Origin: Fasciolopsis buskii
Taxonomy: Eukaryota > Platyhelminthes > Trematoda > Plagiorchiida > Fasciolidae
Assembly (NCBI GenBank): GCA_008360955.1
Contig: LUCM01010487.1
Span: forward strand, 62,913-126,912
DNA length: 64,000 nucleotides
Direction of reading: 5' to 3'
The notes beneath the pieces are model-generated. The model was not told the origin of the DNA, ran no database searches, and saw only the letters and a program-made list of their open reading frames with translations. Both the position numbers and the translations under genes were made by a program. Of the stretch, positions 56,001 to 64,000 are shown one piece after another; within the stretch, counting starts at the first letter, position 1, and the number at the start of each line of letters is the position of its first letter.

Positions 56001-59000
56001 CTGTCTTTACCAAGCAAGAGCCAACTAACATGACACATCTGCTTCTGATTCTAGGAAGAAAACGGTATCTTTATTATAAATATGCTCAAAACAACCATAT
56101 TTTTTATTCGTGAAATCTGTTTCACATGCAATTACGTTTTGCTTTGAATCTTTCGTTGCCATCGAGGTGCAAATTAAGTGTAAAATATTGAAAGAAATTT
56201 TACATTTTCCGACGCACTTCTCGGTCTCCTTTCATCCAACTCATAGGATGAATGATACAGTAAGATGTATAGCACCATGCGGTCTCCCCTGATATTTCTA
56301 GTTTTCACTAAATTAGGAAGCTGCAGTTTTCGCACCAAATAGCTTTAGGCAGTTATTTTCCTTTGACTGGACACCGCAGAAGAGGAAATGAGAACAACTT
56401 AATGTGAACGCAAGAAAATCAGTATTAAGCAGAGTAGTGAATTATGCAAGTGATCCATGTTGTGAAGTTGTTGAATTCCCTAACCCAGTGTGGCCTGTTT
56501 TTTACGTTTTCTGTAAGCCAGGCATTTCGGGGCAGAATGCGATATTTGTCTCTAAGAGAAGATGGGAGTTAAATTTAGTTTGCGCCTTGCAACAGCCTGG
56601 AGAAACAGCAATCGCATTAAGATGGCACCAAAATAACACGGGCATTCTGTGACTCCTGATTATTTACTCGGATCTCAGATTGCTGAAACCTTTTGGAACA
56701 TACGCCTTGCCGATGATGCATAGCAAATTCACATTTCTTTATCAACCATGCAACACATTTCCGCTCCACTGATGAAAAGACAATAAGATTACTTGGATTC
56801 AACATGTTAGCAGGAAAGAGAGTTAAATGAAACAGAAAACACACGTTGCAATTTTGATCACGATGAGGTTCATGTTCAAAAATATGCATTTCCCTTCCAC
56901 CTCGTTTTCTTTGGCGGCCTCGAACTGGCCGCAAAAGCAGTGTGAATTTACCCTGTTTTGGCTTTGACAAATAGGGTGTGCAATGTATATGGCGTCCATT
57001 ATTTTTTACTGGGCTACTAAAATACCTTTTGGCAATGAGAGGTAGCAGTGGGGACTAAACTAACGTGTTTTGCCTAAGTAGTAAATTTCATGCATTGACC
57101 ACAAAAGGCGTCCAAATCAACGTCTAATGTACACAATTTCGTGTAATGTTTGACACAATTTACTTCTCGAAAGCATGTTATCATTGAAATTATGTGGACT
57201 GATGTTTACATTTCTCGAAATTATTGAATGAAGGGGAAATTTCGCTAAAGCAGTCGATTGATAATGATCAACCAGATCGTGGGAAAATCGTGGGAAGATT
57301 CGGCTATTTCATCGGACCATTTAAAGGACTGCTGCTGCATCCAGTTGACTGTAACAACCAAGGTATTCCGTGCCCAGACAGATGATTCCACTGGACAGGC
57401 AGATAAATGTCTTCAAGTAAAGTGCTGTAAAAGAGAGATGATGGTTTACTTTCAGTTTCAATCTTACCTGATTTTTTATTTTGAATCGATAGACGTTAGT
57501 CAAAAGCAAACAAGTATAGCACTAATTCTCTTCTTAGTGTTGTGTTCCAGTAAATACAAGTATGAGGAAAAGTAAATATTGACTTGCTCTATCGGTAGCT
57601 TGCATTAATCTATTTTACTTAGAAACAGGGTCTAGAAACGGTCGGTAGTACTTCGTTACAAGTGGACCATGGCAGTTCAGGTGAAAATCATCTGGAAGGT
57701 GCACAGTTGGTCAGATGGTGTGCAAATTAGAATGTTCGAATGCATAGCGAACATTCAAAATTTGGTGTCGCCAGCGGTAATGAAACCGGTTGGCTTCTCT
57801 TACATTCGGGATAAGCGTTTACCATTAATCCACTGCGGACAAAGTCCTCTAACTGTAAGGCAAAAATCACTTATTCGTTAATCATCCAACGAACGAACGT
57901 CATTGTTAACGGATGAGGGATTGCGGCAGCGCTGACATTAGGAAGCATAATTTGCCTTCAAGGTCCACATCTACGGCGGTTCAGCGGCAATAAAAATTTG
58001 CCCAATGACTGACAGAATAAAGGTTTTGTAATTGCCGTTGTATTAAACGACCTACTTTTCTGATCGTGGCATATAAAAGTTCTTCTCCACTCAGAGTTTG
58101 GTAAGAAACGTGTTTAAAAACACTTGCAAAATCAGTTCCTCAAAGACCTTGTAACTTACTAGTCCGTGGTTCACGTGAACCTCTGTTATGTGATATGGAA
58201 AATTTCCGAAAAGATTGCTTCTGGTTGATAAATAGACAATCTAGGAACCGCTCGATATACATCAGTAGACGCAATTAAGACCACTGAAGTGGTGCTTTTA
58301 CCCTTCCTTTCAATTTACATTAGCTATTTGTAAGTCGGCTGATCACTACACCTAATATGCACGGCATTTATAGATACCGCATTACGTGGTGTGATTCAGT
58401 TGCTGTTGACAAAGAAAAAACGAAATTGACGATCTTCGGCTTATCTGATTCCTGTTGTTTCGATGTGCAAACCGGTACTTGTTGTTTTTGTCTGAGTCCA
58501 TCCCCGTTGGTTTCTCAGTCCGATGGACTGGAGTTATGAAAGTGAAATGGGTATATTTAAACGTTACTCTCGAAATATTGCAACACAACGGCCACTTCAG
58601 AAGTCACACCTTTCTGAAGCTTTTAATTCACATCCAAATATAGATTAATGACAAGTAAATTCATGGAAATGGACCAAAAACCATTACCAACCATAATATT
58701 TGAAAAGAAAATACTGGTTACGGCTGAAACTTAACAGTCGACAATTCTATGGACCAATAAGTTTGGTTCGTCTGTTAATGATCATATGTGGCTATTCTTC
58801 ATACTGATTTGTGACACCGATCAAATGTGACAGAATGCTTTATAAAGTATCAAATTACGGCCGATAGTACACCTGACTTTTACCCAAATGTTTGCTCGTG
58901 GGCTAGGAAATCAAATATGTTGCAAGAAATACAAAATGACGATATGTAATAGAGTCTCTGAATCGACTGCCATCACTAAAATTTTAGGTGATGTGTACAA

Positions 59001-60708
59001 CCGAAACTTTGGTTTTAATTGGTGCAATTGAGTTCGCAAATAATCTGATCCAATACAAGAGTTTACCGTTGATCCATCGGGAATACCTAAGACGATTACA
59101 CAGAAAAAACGAAGCAAAAGTATTACGAGCAAGTTCTTAATTAATTCTGATTGGTAGATTCGAGAAGAAAGAAACTGATCAAGTTCAATTTCATAGTTCC
59201 TAGTTCTGTTTCATTTACTTTCGTTGACGTCTGTTTGATACTCTTCCAATTAATGATTGCTAACGGTCGGTAAAACTGTTTCATACTCTAATTTCAAAGA
59301 TAAATTTTGAACTGATCTCAGCTCATTTGTACTAATCATAAATCAGTTGAATTAACGAAGAACTGAGAGTGCCAAGACAAGCATATATTTTTTCCTGAAA
59401 ACTCCATGTGCTCTGCTGTTTCCTAGACCGTACTACAATATGCAGGTGACAACAGTCTCTTCTGTTCCGCGGGCCAAATCCATCAAAACAATGGGGACGT
59501 TTTGCCAGTGGATATGCAACAATGGCATATTTTGTTCCAGATTTCCTCTCTGCTTTGGGGTTGAGAAACGAATTATGATAAACAGAAAACACTAACTGGA
59601 ACAATGTGTATCATTGTACTACGGGCAGCTTCCCTAAGTGTAAAAATGAAGTTGCCGCAAATATTCAAACATTCACTACAGTTGAAAGCCTGTTTACCAT
59701 CACCATTAAAAAGACGCGAAATTCCACTAACATTCTTCACCGTCCAAGCATTTTGCTCGTTTCGAAAAAAAGCTTACTTTTGTTTAGGTGTTGCTGTTAC
59801 ACGTTATGCATTATCGTATCCGCGAGGTCGTTCCTTATGGACGTTTGATTCCTTGTTTTTCGTCATGTACCACTTGCAGGTGACCAAACCTAATAACCGT
59901 TGTCATTGTTACTACCCTAACTAAGGTAAGGGTTATTCCGCTCTTCTGCACTCCTGAACAAGCAAACCAGTACTTTCCACAATCCAGGTCAATTTGATCC
60001 AAACTCTTAAGGCAATTCATTTGTCGAGTACACCGTGAAGCAAACAACAAAGACTGCAATGAATTGGGTTCCGGCATACAAACCTTAACAAGGTCCATTT
60101 TACCGAACAAAGTTTGTGTTAGTTTTTGAAAAATCCTTTTTAAGAAGAAAATCGTAAAAACAGAGGCGAAATTGAGGTCAGTATTTTAGGGGTAGTTGTG
60201 AGTGAACGGAGGTATTCCTCTCAAAATTGCAGTTTTTGGGATCTTTTGTGAATCAATATGATCGACTCTGTTAAGTATGTTTTCAAGGATTTGAGAAAAT
60301 TCGACGTTTTGATGTACCAGCACAGGATGTTCGGACTACCTGATACCCGATTCCCAGTTTGATAAACTTTCGTTTGATGCGCAACAGACGAATTGATCTG
60401 GCCCTTTGAATTAACACCAAAGGCAACGTTCTTCAGAAATTCTGTCAAGCACGAAGGTAAATCAAGCTGAAGCGCATACCTCCATTTAACTGATCACTCA
60501 ACAAGGAACGACGGCGCTTTATAATAAATGGACTGAAGTACAACCGCGCTTCCAGCAGAGTTCAGGAAAGAATACACACGACAGTTGCCACAAGACCACG
60601 GTAGTTTGTTTTGCGTAAAATTAAACCGAAAAACACCTCCGGTTGTCCTGTCCCAGTTGGTGCCCAGTAACGAATGGTAACAACCAAATTAAAGGTGAGT
60701 CTAGTTAT
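53041..60708 (-). CDS. mcmdc2: MCMDC2-like gene (MCM domain-containing protein 2), partial and possibly damaged
   Basis: MCMDC2 is an MCM-family relative acting in meiotic recombination. In the animal protein the ATPase motifs are degenerate. Exons placed in transcript order: 60637-60708, 60347-60466, 59974-60053, 59597-59726, 59437-59549, 58911-59086 (frame unsure), 57359-57424, 53420-53856, 53135-53257. Similarity remembered from the human protein: a CTRQMNC and FNCSEC zinc-binding pair, IHWQNVPIVLMDL, ILVMAVDSETLL (human ILIITSDTLL), SSGIICLGTEYL at the degenerate Walker B, ASKKITSYLVPP (human SRSITVYIP), and PKLTDDAKEML before FYIG (human FSLEAERM...GYYL). No Walker A was found. The N-terminus is missing. 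Phases agree at most junctions, but 59086 and the 3' end show frame conflicts. The domain order is right, so the identity is likely; function is not assured. Confidence 0.6.
53135..53257 (-). CDS. mcmdc2: MCMDC2-like terminal exon I, ends early or frameshifted
   Basis: The acceptor attgttgtccctag opens in phase 0 and gives IDTRFAKSVVIDGFAFVPKL and TDDAKEMLKTVQKFYIGKKI, then TAA at 53135-53137. LTDDAKEM...FYIGKK fits the LSxEAxxM...YYLASRR region of MCM C-termini. The homologous continuation is in the next frame: 53134-53041 reads ADESKTSTLHFCQYVLANSTEA to a TGA at 53041-53043. A one-base change in the six-A run at 53142-53147 (T on the plus strand) would join them. Confidence 0.55.
   Translation of the reverse strand: MDTRFAKSVVIDGFAFVPKLTDDAKEMLKTVQKFYIGKKI
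53420..53856 (-). CDS. mcmdc2: MCMDC2-like exon H (large, C-terminal domain)
   Basis: This lies in the longest open frame of the window (206 codons at 53291-53911), longer than expected by chance at this base composition. It includes DSLQRRNILASKKITSYLVPP, aligning with DKLEQLQTVLESRSITVYIP in human. It then continues through QNIVCYVVPAQPAFGIISS (human FPVQCSFWSFVDV) to HVELTLEDFEFPPHHITFD. The donor is AAT|gtactt, phase 0. The acceptor is uncertain: ctaaag at 53857 fits the phase from exon G, while ctgaag a little upstream would add residues. Confidence 0.65.
53857..57358 (-). other. Probable intron of the MCMDC2-like gene
   Basis: About 3.5 kb between exons G and H. Minus-strand frames at 55361-55564, 55627-55815 and 56617-56970 look protein-like, but the human protein has no room for them between the Walker B region and the next segment, so I leave them out. 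Confidence 0.4.
57254..57362 (+). CDS. Candidate exon, unknown protein (interleaved with MCMDC2)
   Basis: The acceptor is aaatttcgctaaagcag (few pyrimidines) and the donor CCAAG|gtattc. It holds 36 codons, phase 0 in and phase 1 out. It begins SIDNDQPDRGKIVGRFGYF and continues IGPFKGLLLHPVDCNNQ. The exit phase fits 63008-63200, where the join would read NNQ-DKRMVFDE. It overlaps MCMDC2 exon G antisense by four bases, so one of the two is probably wrong. Confidence 0.33.
57359..57424 (-). CDS. mcmdc2: MCMDC2-like exon G (degenerate Walker B region)
   Basis: The acceptor catcatctctcttttacag is excellent; the donor CTTG|gttgtt is weak. It holds 21 codons, phase 1 in and out. LYLKTFICLSSGIICLG and TEYL match the SALLAKGGICFIGDL segment of human MCMDC2, where ordinary MCMs have the Walker B acidic pair (CIDE). 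The acidic pair is absent here as well. It overlaps by four bases a plus-strand candidate exon at 57254-57362. Confidence 0.48.
58911..59086 (-). CDS. mcmdc2: MCMDC2-like exon F, two competing frames
   Basis: The acceptor cgttttttctgtgtaatcgtcttag is very strong. Splicing from exon E gives a frame with LLYWIRLFANSIAPIKT, like the MCM helix before the ATPase core, which stops at 58983-58985. The frame one base off is open to 58911 and reads GIPDGSTVNSCIG and ILVMAVDSETLL, which align with GIPTCVKTSQTAVCI and ILIITSDTLL in human. The second is the better homologue but does not splice in phase. The 3' end is approximate; a donor TTT|gtattt near 58926 is one choice. A further candidate block continuing the gene lies at 58563-58613. 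Confidence 0.45.
59437..59549 (-). CDS. mcmdc2: MCMDC2-like exon E
   Basis: The acceptor ctcaaccccaaagcag and donor ATATT|gtagta bound a block entering in phase 0 and leaving in phase 2. It encodes RGNLEQNMPLLHIHWQNV and PIVLMDLARGTEETVVTCI, matching the FRFQSLTIFLRDES...NEYKIIGI region of human MCMDC2 (the end of the MCM N-terminal domain). The minus-strand frame 59332-59604 that overlaps it is a shadow. Confidence 0.55.
59597..59726 (-). CDS. mcmdc2: MCMDC2-like exon D (second zinc-binding cysteine pair)
   Basis: It reads GISRLFNGDGKQAFNCSEC, then NICGNFIFTLREAARSTM and IHIVP. The FNCSEC pair matches FLCNLC in human MCMDC2. The donor CCA|gttagt and exit phase 0 fit exon E. The acceptor chosen (gaatgttag) is weak; a stronger one (ttttttcgaaacgag, exon start near 59745) would lengthen the exon but break the phase with exon C. 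Confidence 0.5.
59974..60053 (-). CDS. mcmdc2: MCMDC2-like exon C (first zinc-binding cysteine pair)
   Basis: The acceptor is acccaattcattgcag and the donor GGAAA|gtactg. It enters in phase 0 and leaves in phase 2. It contains CTRQMNC, comparable to the CSDEAC pair of the human protein, followed by KSLDQIDLDCG. Joined to the next exon, the gap to the second cysteine pair is 28 residues, against about 27 in human. Confidence 0.5.
60347..60466 (-). CDS. mcmdc2: MCMDC2-like exon B (OB-fold start)
   Basis: The acceptor is tatgcgcttcag and the donor CGG|gtatca. It holds 40 codons, phase 0 in and out. It begins LDLPSCLTEFLKNVAF and continues GQINSSV, which fits the position of the MCM OB-fold strand (LDLCEFPLDY...GIVI in human). 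A second donor 7 bp further (CAG|gtagtc) would change the phase. Confidence 0.5.
60637..60708 (-). CDS. mcmdc2: MCMDC2-like exon A
   Basis: The acceptor tttatttgtgcag is strong; the donor is GAG|gtgttt. It holds 24 codons, phase 0 in and out. The peptide ITRLTFNLVVTIRYWAPTG resembles the strand before LTHLPPLP in human MCMDC2. Coding sequence upstream of this exon was not found. Confidence 0.45.
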
Positions 60709-63007
60709 CTGCACAAATAAACAAGTAGAACAATTTTCAGCTTAGCAACGGGAACAATTTCTTCGGTCTTCGTTAATTATCGCTGGACCTGGCCATACCT
60801 CTTTGATAAAGGATACAAAAAGTTTTTGGTTATCTAGAGAATAAAGCTGCGAATACTGTGGTGCATCCAGAAGCACCACTTCATTCGGAATGTATTTGCA
60901 CAGTTTGTGAGGAAATCTATTCTCCGAATTCCAATCTACGTTGTCTTGTTTTGTTTAAGTACGTTATGACCAAAAGAAAATATCTAACGGATCTTGGAAT
61001 TGCTTAAATAGCTCAGAAAAAGCTTAAAACGCGAATGGTACAACATTCACCAGTTTGCTCAATTCAATATATATTTCCCGGTGAATGGATTTCGATTGGG
61101 GAACTACGCTAATTTATTGCACTTTGAATAGCAGAAAAAGTACATAGTCCAGGATGTTGTAGACAGGCTAATATGCTTGCGCTAATATTTCCCTACCGAA
61201 TGCTCAGCGTCAAAGCAAAAGACGGATAAGATGGTGTCTGTTTGCACTGTCAAGATAATTATGATGCCGGTACATGCATACGTATACCATAAAACACACT
61301 ACTATTTTGTGATGCAAACAAACATCTCATATTTTGAAGTAAATTCATAATGTTTCAACAACCACTTCGCTTGCGAAAAACGTCGTTTCTCTTTTGACCG
61401 GACATAACACTGATATCCCAATCACATATTTCATCCTGATATACGTTACGTACGAAATGCTTTTACCCTGCTCGATGTAATTAACCCTAATGTAGGAGTC
61501 CTTGCCATTAATAACCACCCTACGTGTGTATTTGAGGTCATAAATGAACGCTAATGCATCCCGTTTATGAAACTTGCGAAAGACAACTGAATAGGGAATT
61601 TCGAAACGATTGCCTTTGACATTTCCAATGTGAACCGTCTCCATTTCGGAACAATCAACTCGACCTGTCCATCATTGGGTTGCTTGAGTTTTGGGCGTTT
61701 TCCTTTGTATCACCATTCACAAATGCGAAAGATGATGAATTTTAACGGGTGTCGGCCTCGGCAGCAGATTAGCTGGGAATCGCAAAATGTTCCACCACGT
61801 GTGCATCGAATCAAATCACGTTTCGGAGGATGGAACGTACGGTGGAATTCTTGTGCATGTGTTGTCTGCCGAAACAAAATGAAAGGAGCTGAAGTCTTTG
61901 AAAATAATTCAAATCAAATGATTTTACCAAGTATGTTAAATTTGCCGGTGGCTTTTTGATTAAAAGTGACACACGGCGATGGTAATATCGAGAATTATTG
62001 CACCCTAATGAAACGATGCTGGATTGCACCGGGGTTCAGATCGGATGAATGATTCATGTTTTCTTCCATTTGTTTGTCTGCTGTTCAATCGTAGTTTACA
62101 GTAACCCAGTTAAAATTATCTGGTTTTGTACTGCCAAAATCTAAGGATAATAATAAATTTATTTCTTTCACTGCAACATCCTCATGTGGTGACGTTCAAC
62201 AAGCCGTTGAGAGCTTGCCCGGTAGCGTGATGGCTAAGGATTTTGACTCAGAATCGTTCATTTCGGGGTCGCTCTTCAGTTTGGGCGCGGTGGATATGCA
62301 TTGATGATGATTCCTAACAAGGATGAAACAACTATACAGTTCATCTATGGTTTTTTAATGGTCAGTTGAGCGACGATTTCACATGGTGAAGTATTTCATG
62401 AGAACATTCAATCTGCTACTATTAATACATAGTAACCAATCTGTTGAGAGCGGGTCAAATTAAAAAAATGCCCAAGGGAATCAGAAGAATGACATGCGGC
62501 GGGAACTTGGATCAACGGCTTACCTGGGTGTAAAGTCCGAATCACCCTGTGCTTTGCTCTAGATCAAGAGGAAGGTCAAAAATAATGAAATTTTTATGAA
62601 ACTTTCAAAGACGAAGAGCAGTGTTCCGCAAACTGAAGGCCAGAGAAGAAACAATGGACCCACGATACAAAAGGCGACCCACCACTGGACATTTGACAGA
62701 ACAAACCGTTAGGTGGTCTTCTGTGTGATTAAAGACATGGTTTGTAGGGACAATAAAGAAGCCAGTCGATCGCTACAACTTTAGTAGTCCGAACCGGATT
62801 TAAACTGAAAACGAGACAGCTAACCGAATTAGCCAGAAATGGCAACAAAGGTTCTTCGAATTCGAAGCAGAGAAATACAAGGTTGGCAGGTTTTACAGCG
62901 CTGATAAACTGCACCAACAAAATTAGAAGTAGATTCTGAAAGGGATTGATGAATAAATTCATACAATTACTTCGTCATCCGAAATTGTTTTTTCGTTTCT
63001 GATTTAG
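60709..63007. other. Upstream of the placed MCMDC2 exons; N-terminal exon(s) not found
   Basis: Apart from the SINE-like sequence at 62217-62287, only a protein-like minus-strand frame at 61345-61644 is notable. It has no clear splice partner in phase with 60708. Confidence 0.35.
62217..62287 (+). repeat. tRNA-derived SINE head or tRNA pseudogene
   Basis: The sequence begins gcccggtagcgtgatggctaa, with a box-A-like TAGCGTGATGG. It has an anticodon-type stem (GATTT/GAATC) around a 7-base loop tgactca, and a degenerate box B (ggggtcgctcttc). The ends gcccgg and tttgggc can pair. The T-arm is poor, so it is probably not a working tRNA. About 50-100 bp of unrelated AT-rich tail follow, the usual SINE layout. 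Confidence 0.5.
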
Positions 63008-63200
63008 ATAAACGCATGGTCTTCGATGAGGTTCACATGCGTCACCGTCTGAAACGGACAATAGAAAAGGAGCCCAACGTGAGTCGAAGTCCAGTAAGCG
63101 TATCGACCGGCATCAACACTTACAAAAGCAATTCCATTATGACAGCCTACAATCTCCACTGGCACAAAACAGGAGGAATCCCTACTGCTGAATATTCGAG
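63008..63200 (+). CDS. Candidate exon of a gene running off the right edge, unknown protein
   Basis: The acceptor ttttttcgtttctgatttag and donor CGAG|gtatga are both good. 63 codons enter after two bases and leave in phase 2. The peptide begins KRMVFDEVHMRHRLKRTIEK and ends YNLHWHKTGGIPTAEYS, soluble and basic. I do not recognise it; the Tyr/Gly-spaced C-terminal half recalls axonemal or microtubule-inner proteins, but only loosely. A 179-codon minus-strand frame (63004-63543) covers the same place; I prefer the plus strand because of the splice sites. Confidence 0.45.
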
Positions 63201-63948
63201 GTATGATCTGTACTTCACTGTCAGCATTTATCACGATTCTCAATGGCTGGTTGCGTTCGCAGGCCGCAGCGCAATTGTAGGTGGCTGTATCGCCTAAACT
63301 GGGCACAGACTCATCACAGCTCCGTCCTGGATTGATTAACAACACCGAGGCCGCGAACTTGAGTTTGCTGCTGATAACCGATAGAGAGCGAGAAGACAAG
63401 GGTGAAAAGGTAACAATTACAATGAATTCTAGCTTACGTGTACTGTGAGTTGACCTGAGAAGGGGGAGGGGAAGTAAACTTCCATTTTGATGCAGAACGC
63501 ACAGAACTAAGTCAGTCAGAAAGAGCAGTTCCCGAGGTGGCAAATTGGGTAAGGAGGCTTAGAGTTTAATAGGGTGCATATTGAAAAATAAAAGCATTTA
63601 ATAGAAGGGAGGTGTAAAATGAATGTAGCGCCTATGTATTAGGGATTGGGAACTCAGCGGTCTCCCAAGCACTGAAAAATCGAATCTTCTGTCTTCCAGA
63701 CATATTGGCTAATCAAAACAGAGGCTATTTGTAACTTGGAGGAGCTGTCTTCATCCCGGTTTTTTCCACAGAAGACAATTTTCATAGGAAATATACACTT
63801 TTGCTGAATACGTTTGGCTACACACGGAGTGGGAGTGAGCACTGGAATTGGCCCAAAGCAAAACTGCACAATTGCAGGCAGGTCAAAGAGTCTCAGCAAC
63901 TAAAACTCATGTCAGTAATTATATACGACGCATTCATTTATACATGTA

Positions 63949-63962
63949 CATATATATATATG
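63949..63962. repeat. AT microsatellite near right edge
   Basis: Short alternating AT run after tacatgtac. Confidence 0.75.
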
Positions 63963-64000
63963 TGAGAAAACACAAGTTGGCGAACAAGCTCGTTTTCAGT

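Noticed and set aside
56617..56970. Minus-strand frame with a good donor (CGA|gtaaat), first thought to be an MCMDC2 exon
   Set aside because: Its place in transcript order would insert extra sequence between the Walker B region and the following block, which are contiguous in the human protein.
61345..61644. Minus-strand frame beginning METVHIGNVKGNRFEIPYSV, considered as the MCMDC2 N-terminus
   Set aside because: No convincing similarity to the MCMDC2 N-terminus, and the exit phases available do not fit the entry of 60637-60708. It may be another gene's exon.
63004..63543. Minus-strand frame of 179 codons, second longest in the window
   Set aside because: Composition is not protein-like in any recognised way, and it covers a plus-strand block with clean acceptor and donor sites. 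Such a length is only mildly unlikely by chance here.

Overview
The window is animal nuclear DNA, most likely from a parasitic flatworm and probably a digenean trematode. It is AT-rich and gene-poor, long reading frames are almost absent, and coding sequence appears only as short blocks bounded by AG/GT splice signals separated by introns of up to about 11 kb. The main taxonomic clue is a broken non-LTR retrotransposon tail (50731-51474, minus) that resembles the RTE-type elements common in trematodes. There are no bacterial operons, rRNA genes or CRISPR arrays. All gene models were read by eye from splice signals, reading frame and phase, without any database search.

Layout. 1-8458 holds nothing I can call a gene. 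At 8459-8570 and 14919-15068 (plus) are two candidate exons; the second is a terminal exon with a hydrophobic C-terminal tail. 15069-25663 is mostly non-coding and contains a perfectly symmetrical fold-back element (18789-18993) and a lone cysteine-module exon (23526-23703). The best-supported gene is on the plus strand at 25664-42412. Its four exons (25664-25838, 36687-36853, 40751-40937, 42034-42412) join in phase and encode a probable cell-surface protein made of four three-cysteine modules, nearly one module per exon, followed by a Ser-rich stalk and a GPI-type or membrane tail. A second, diverged fold-back copy (30921-31081) lies in its first large intron.

42413-53040 is intergenic, with two uncertain plus-strand exons and the LINE remnant. 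53041-60708 (minus) carries a gene that I recognise by remembered similarity as an MCMDC2 homologue (MCM domain-containing protein 2, a meiotic recombination protein). Eight exons are placed; most junctions agree in phase. One internal exon has two competing frames, and the 3' end shows an apparent one-base frameshift at a run of six A. This leaves open whether the gene is functional, decayed or affected by assembly errors. Plus-strand candidate exons at 57254-57362 and 63008-63200 would belong to an unidentified gene that interleaves with MCMDC2 and runs off the right edge. A tRNA-derived SINE-like sequence lies at 62217-62287.

The cysteine-module surface gene, with a same-phase orphan module exon about 2 kb upstream and a possible second tailed gene further upstream, is the best candidate for an undescribed system: a modular, exon-shuffled family of flatworm surface proteins.
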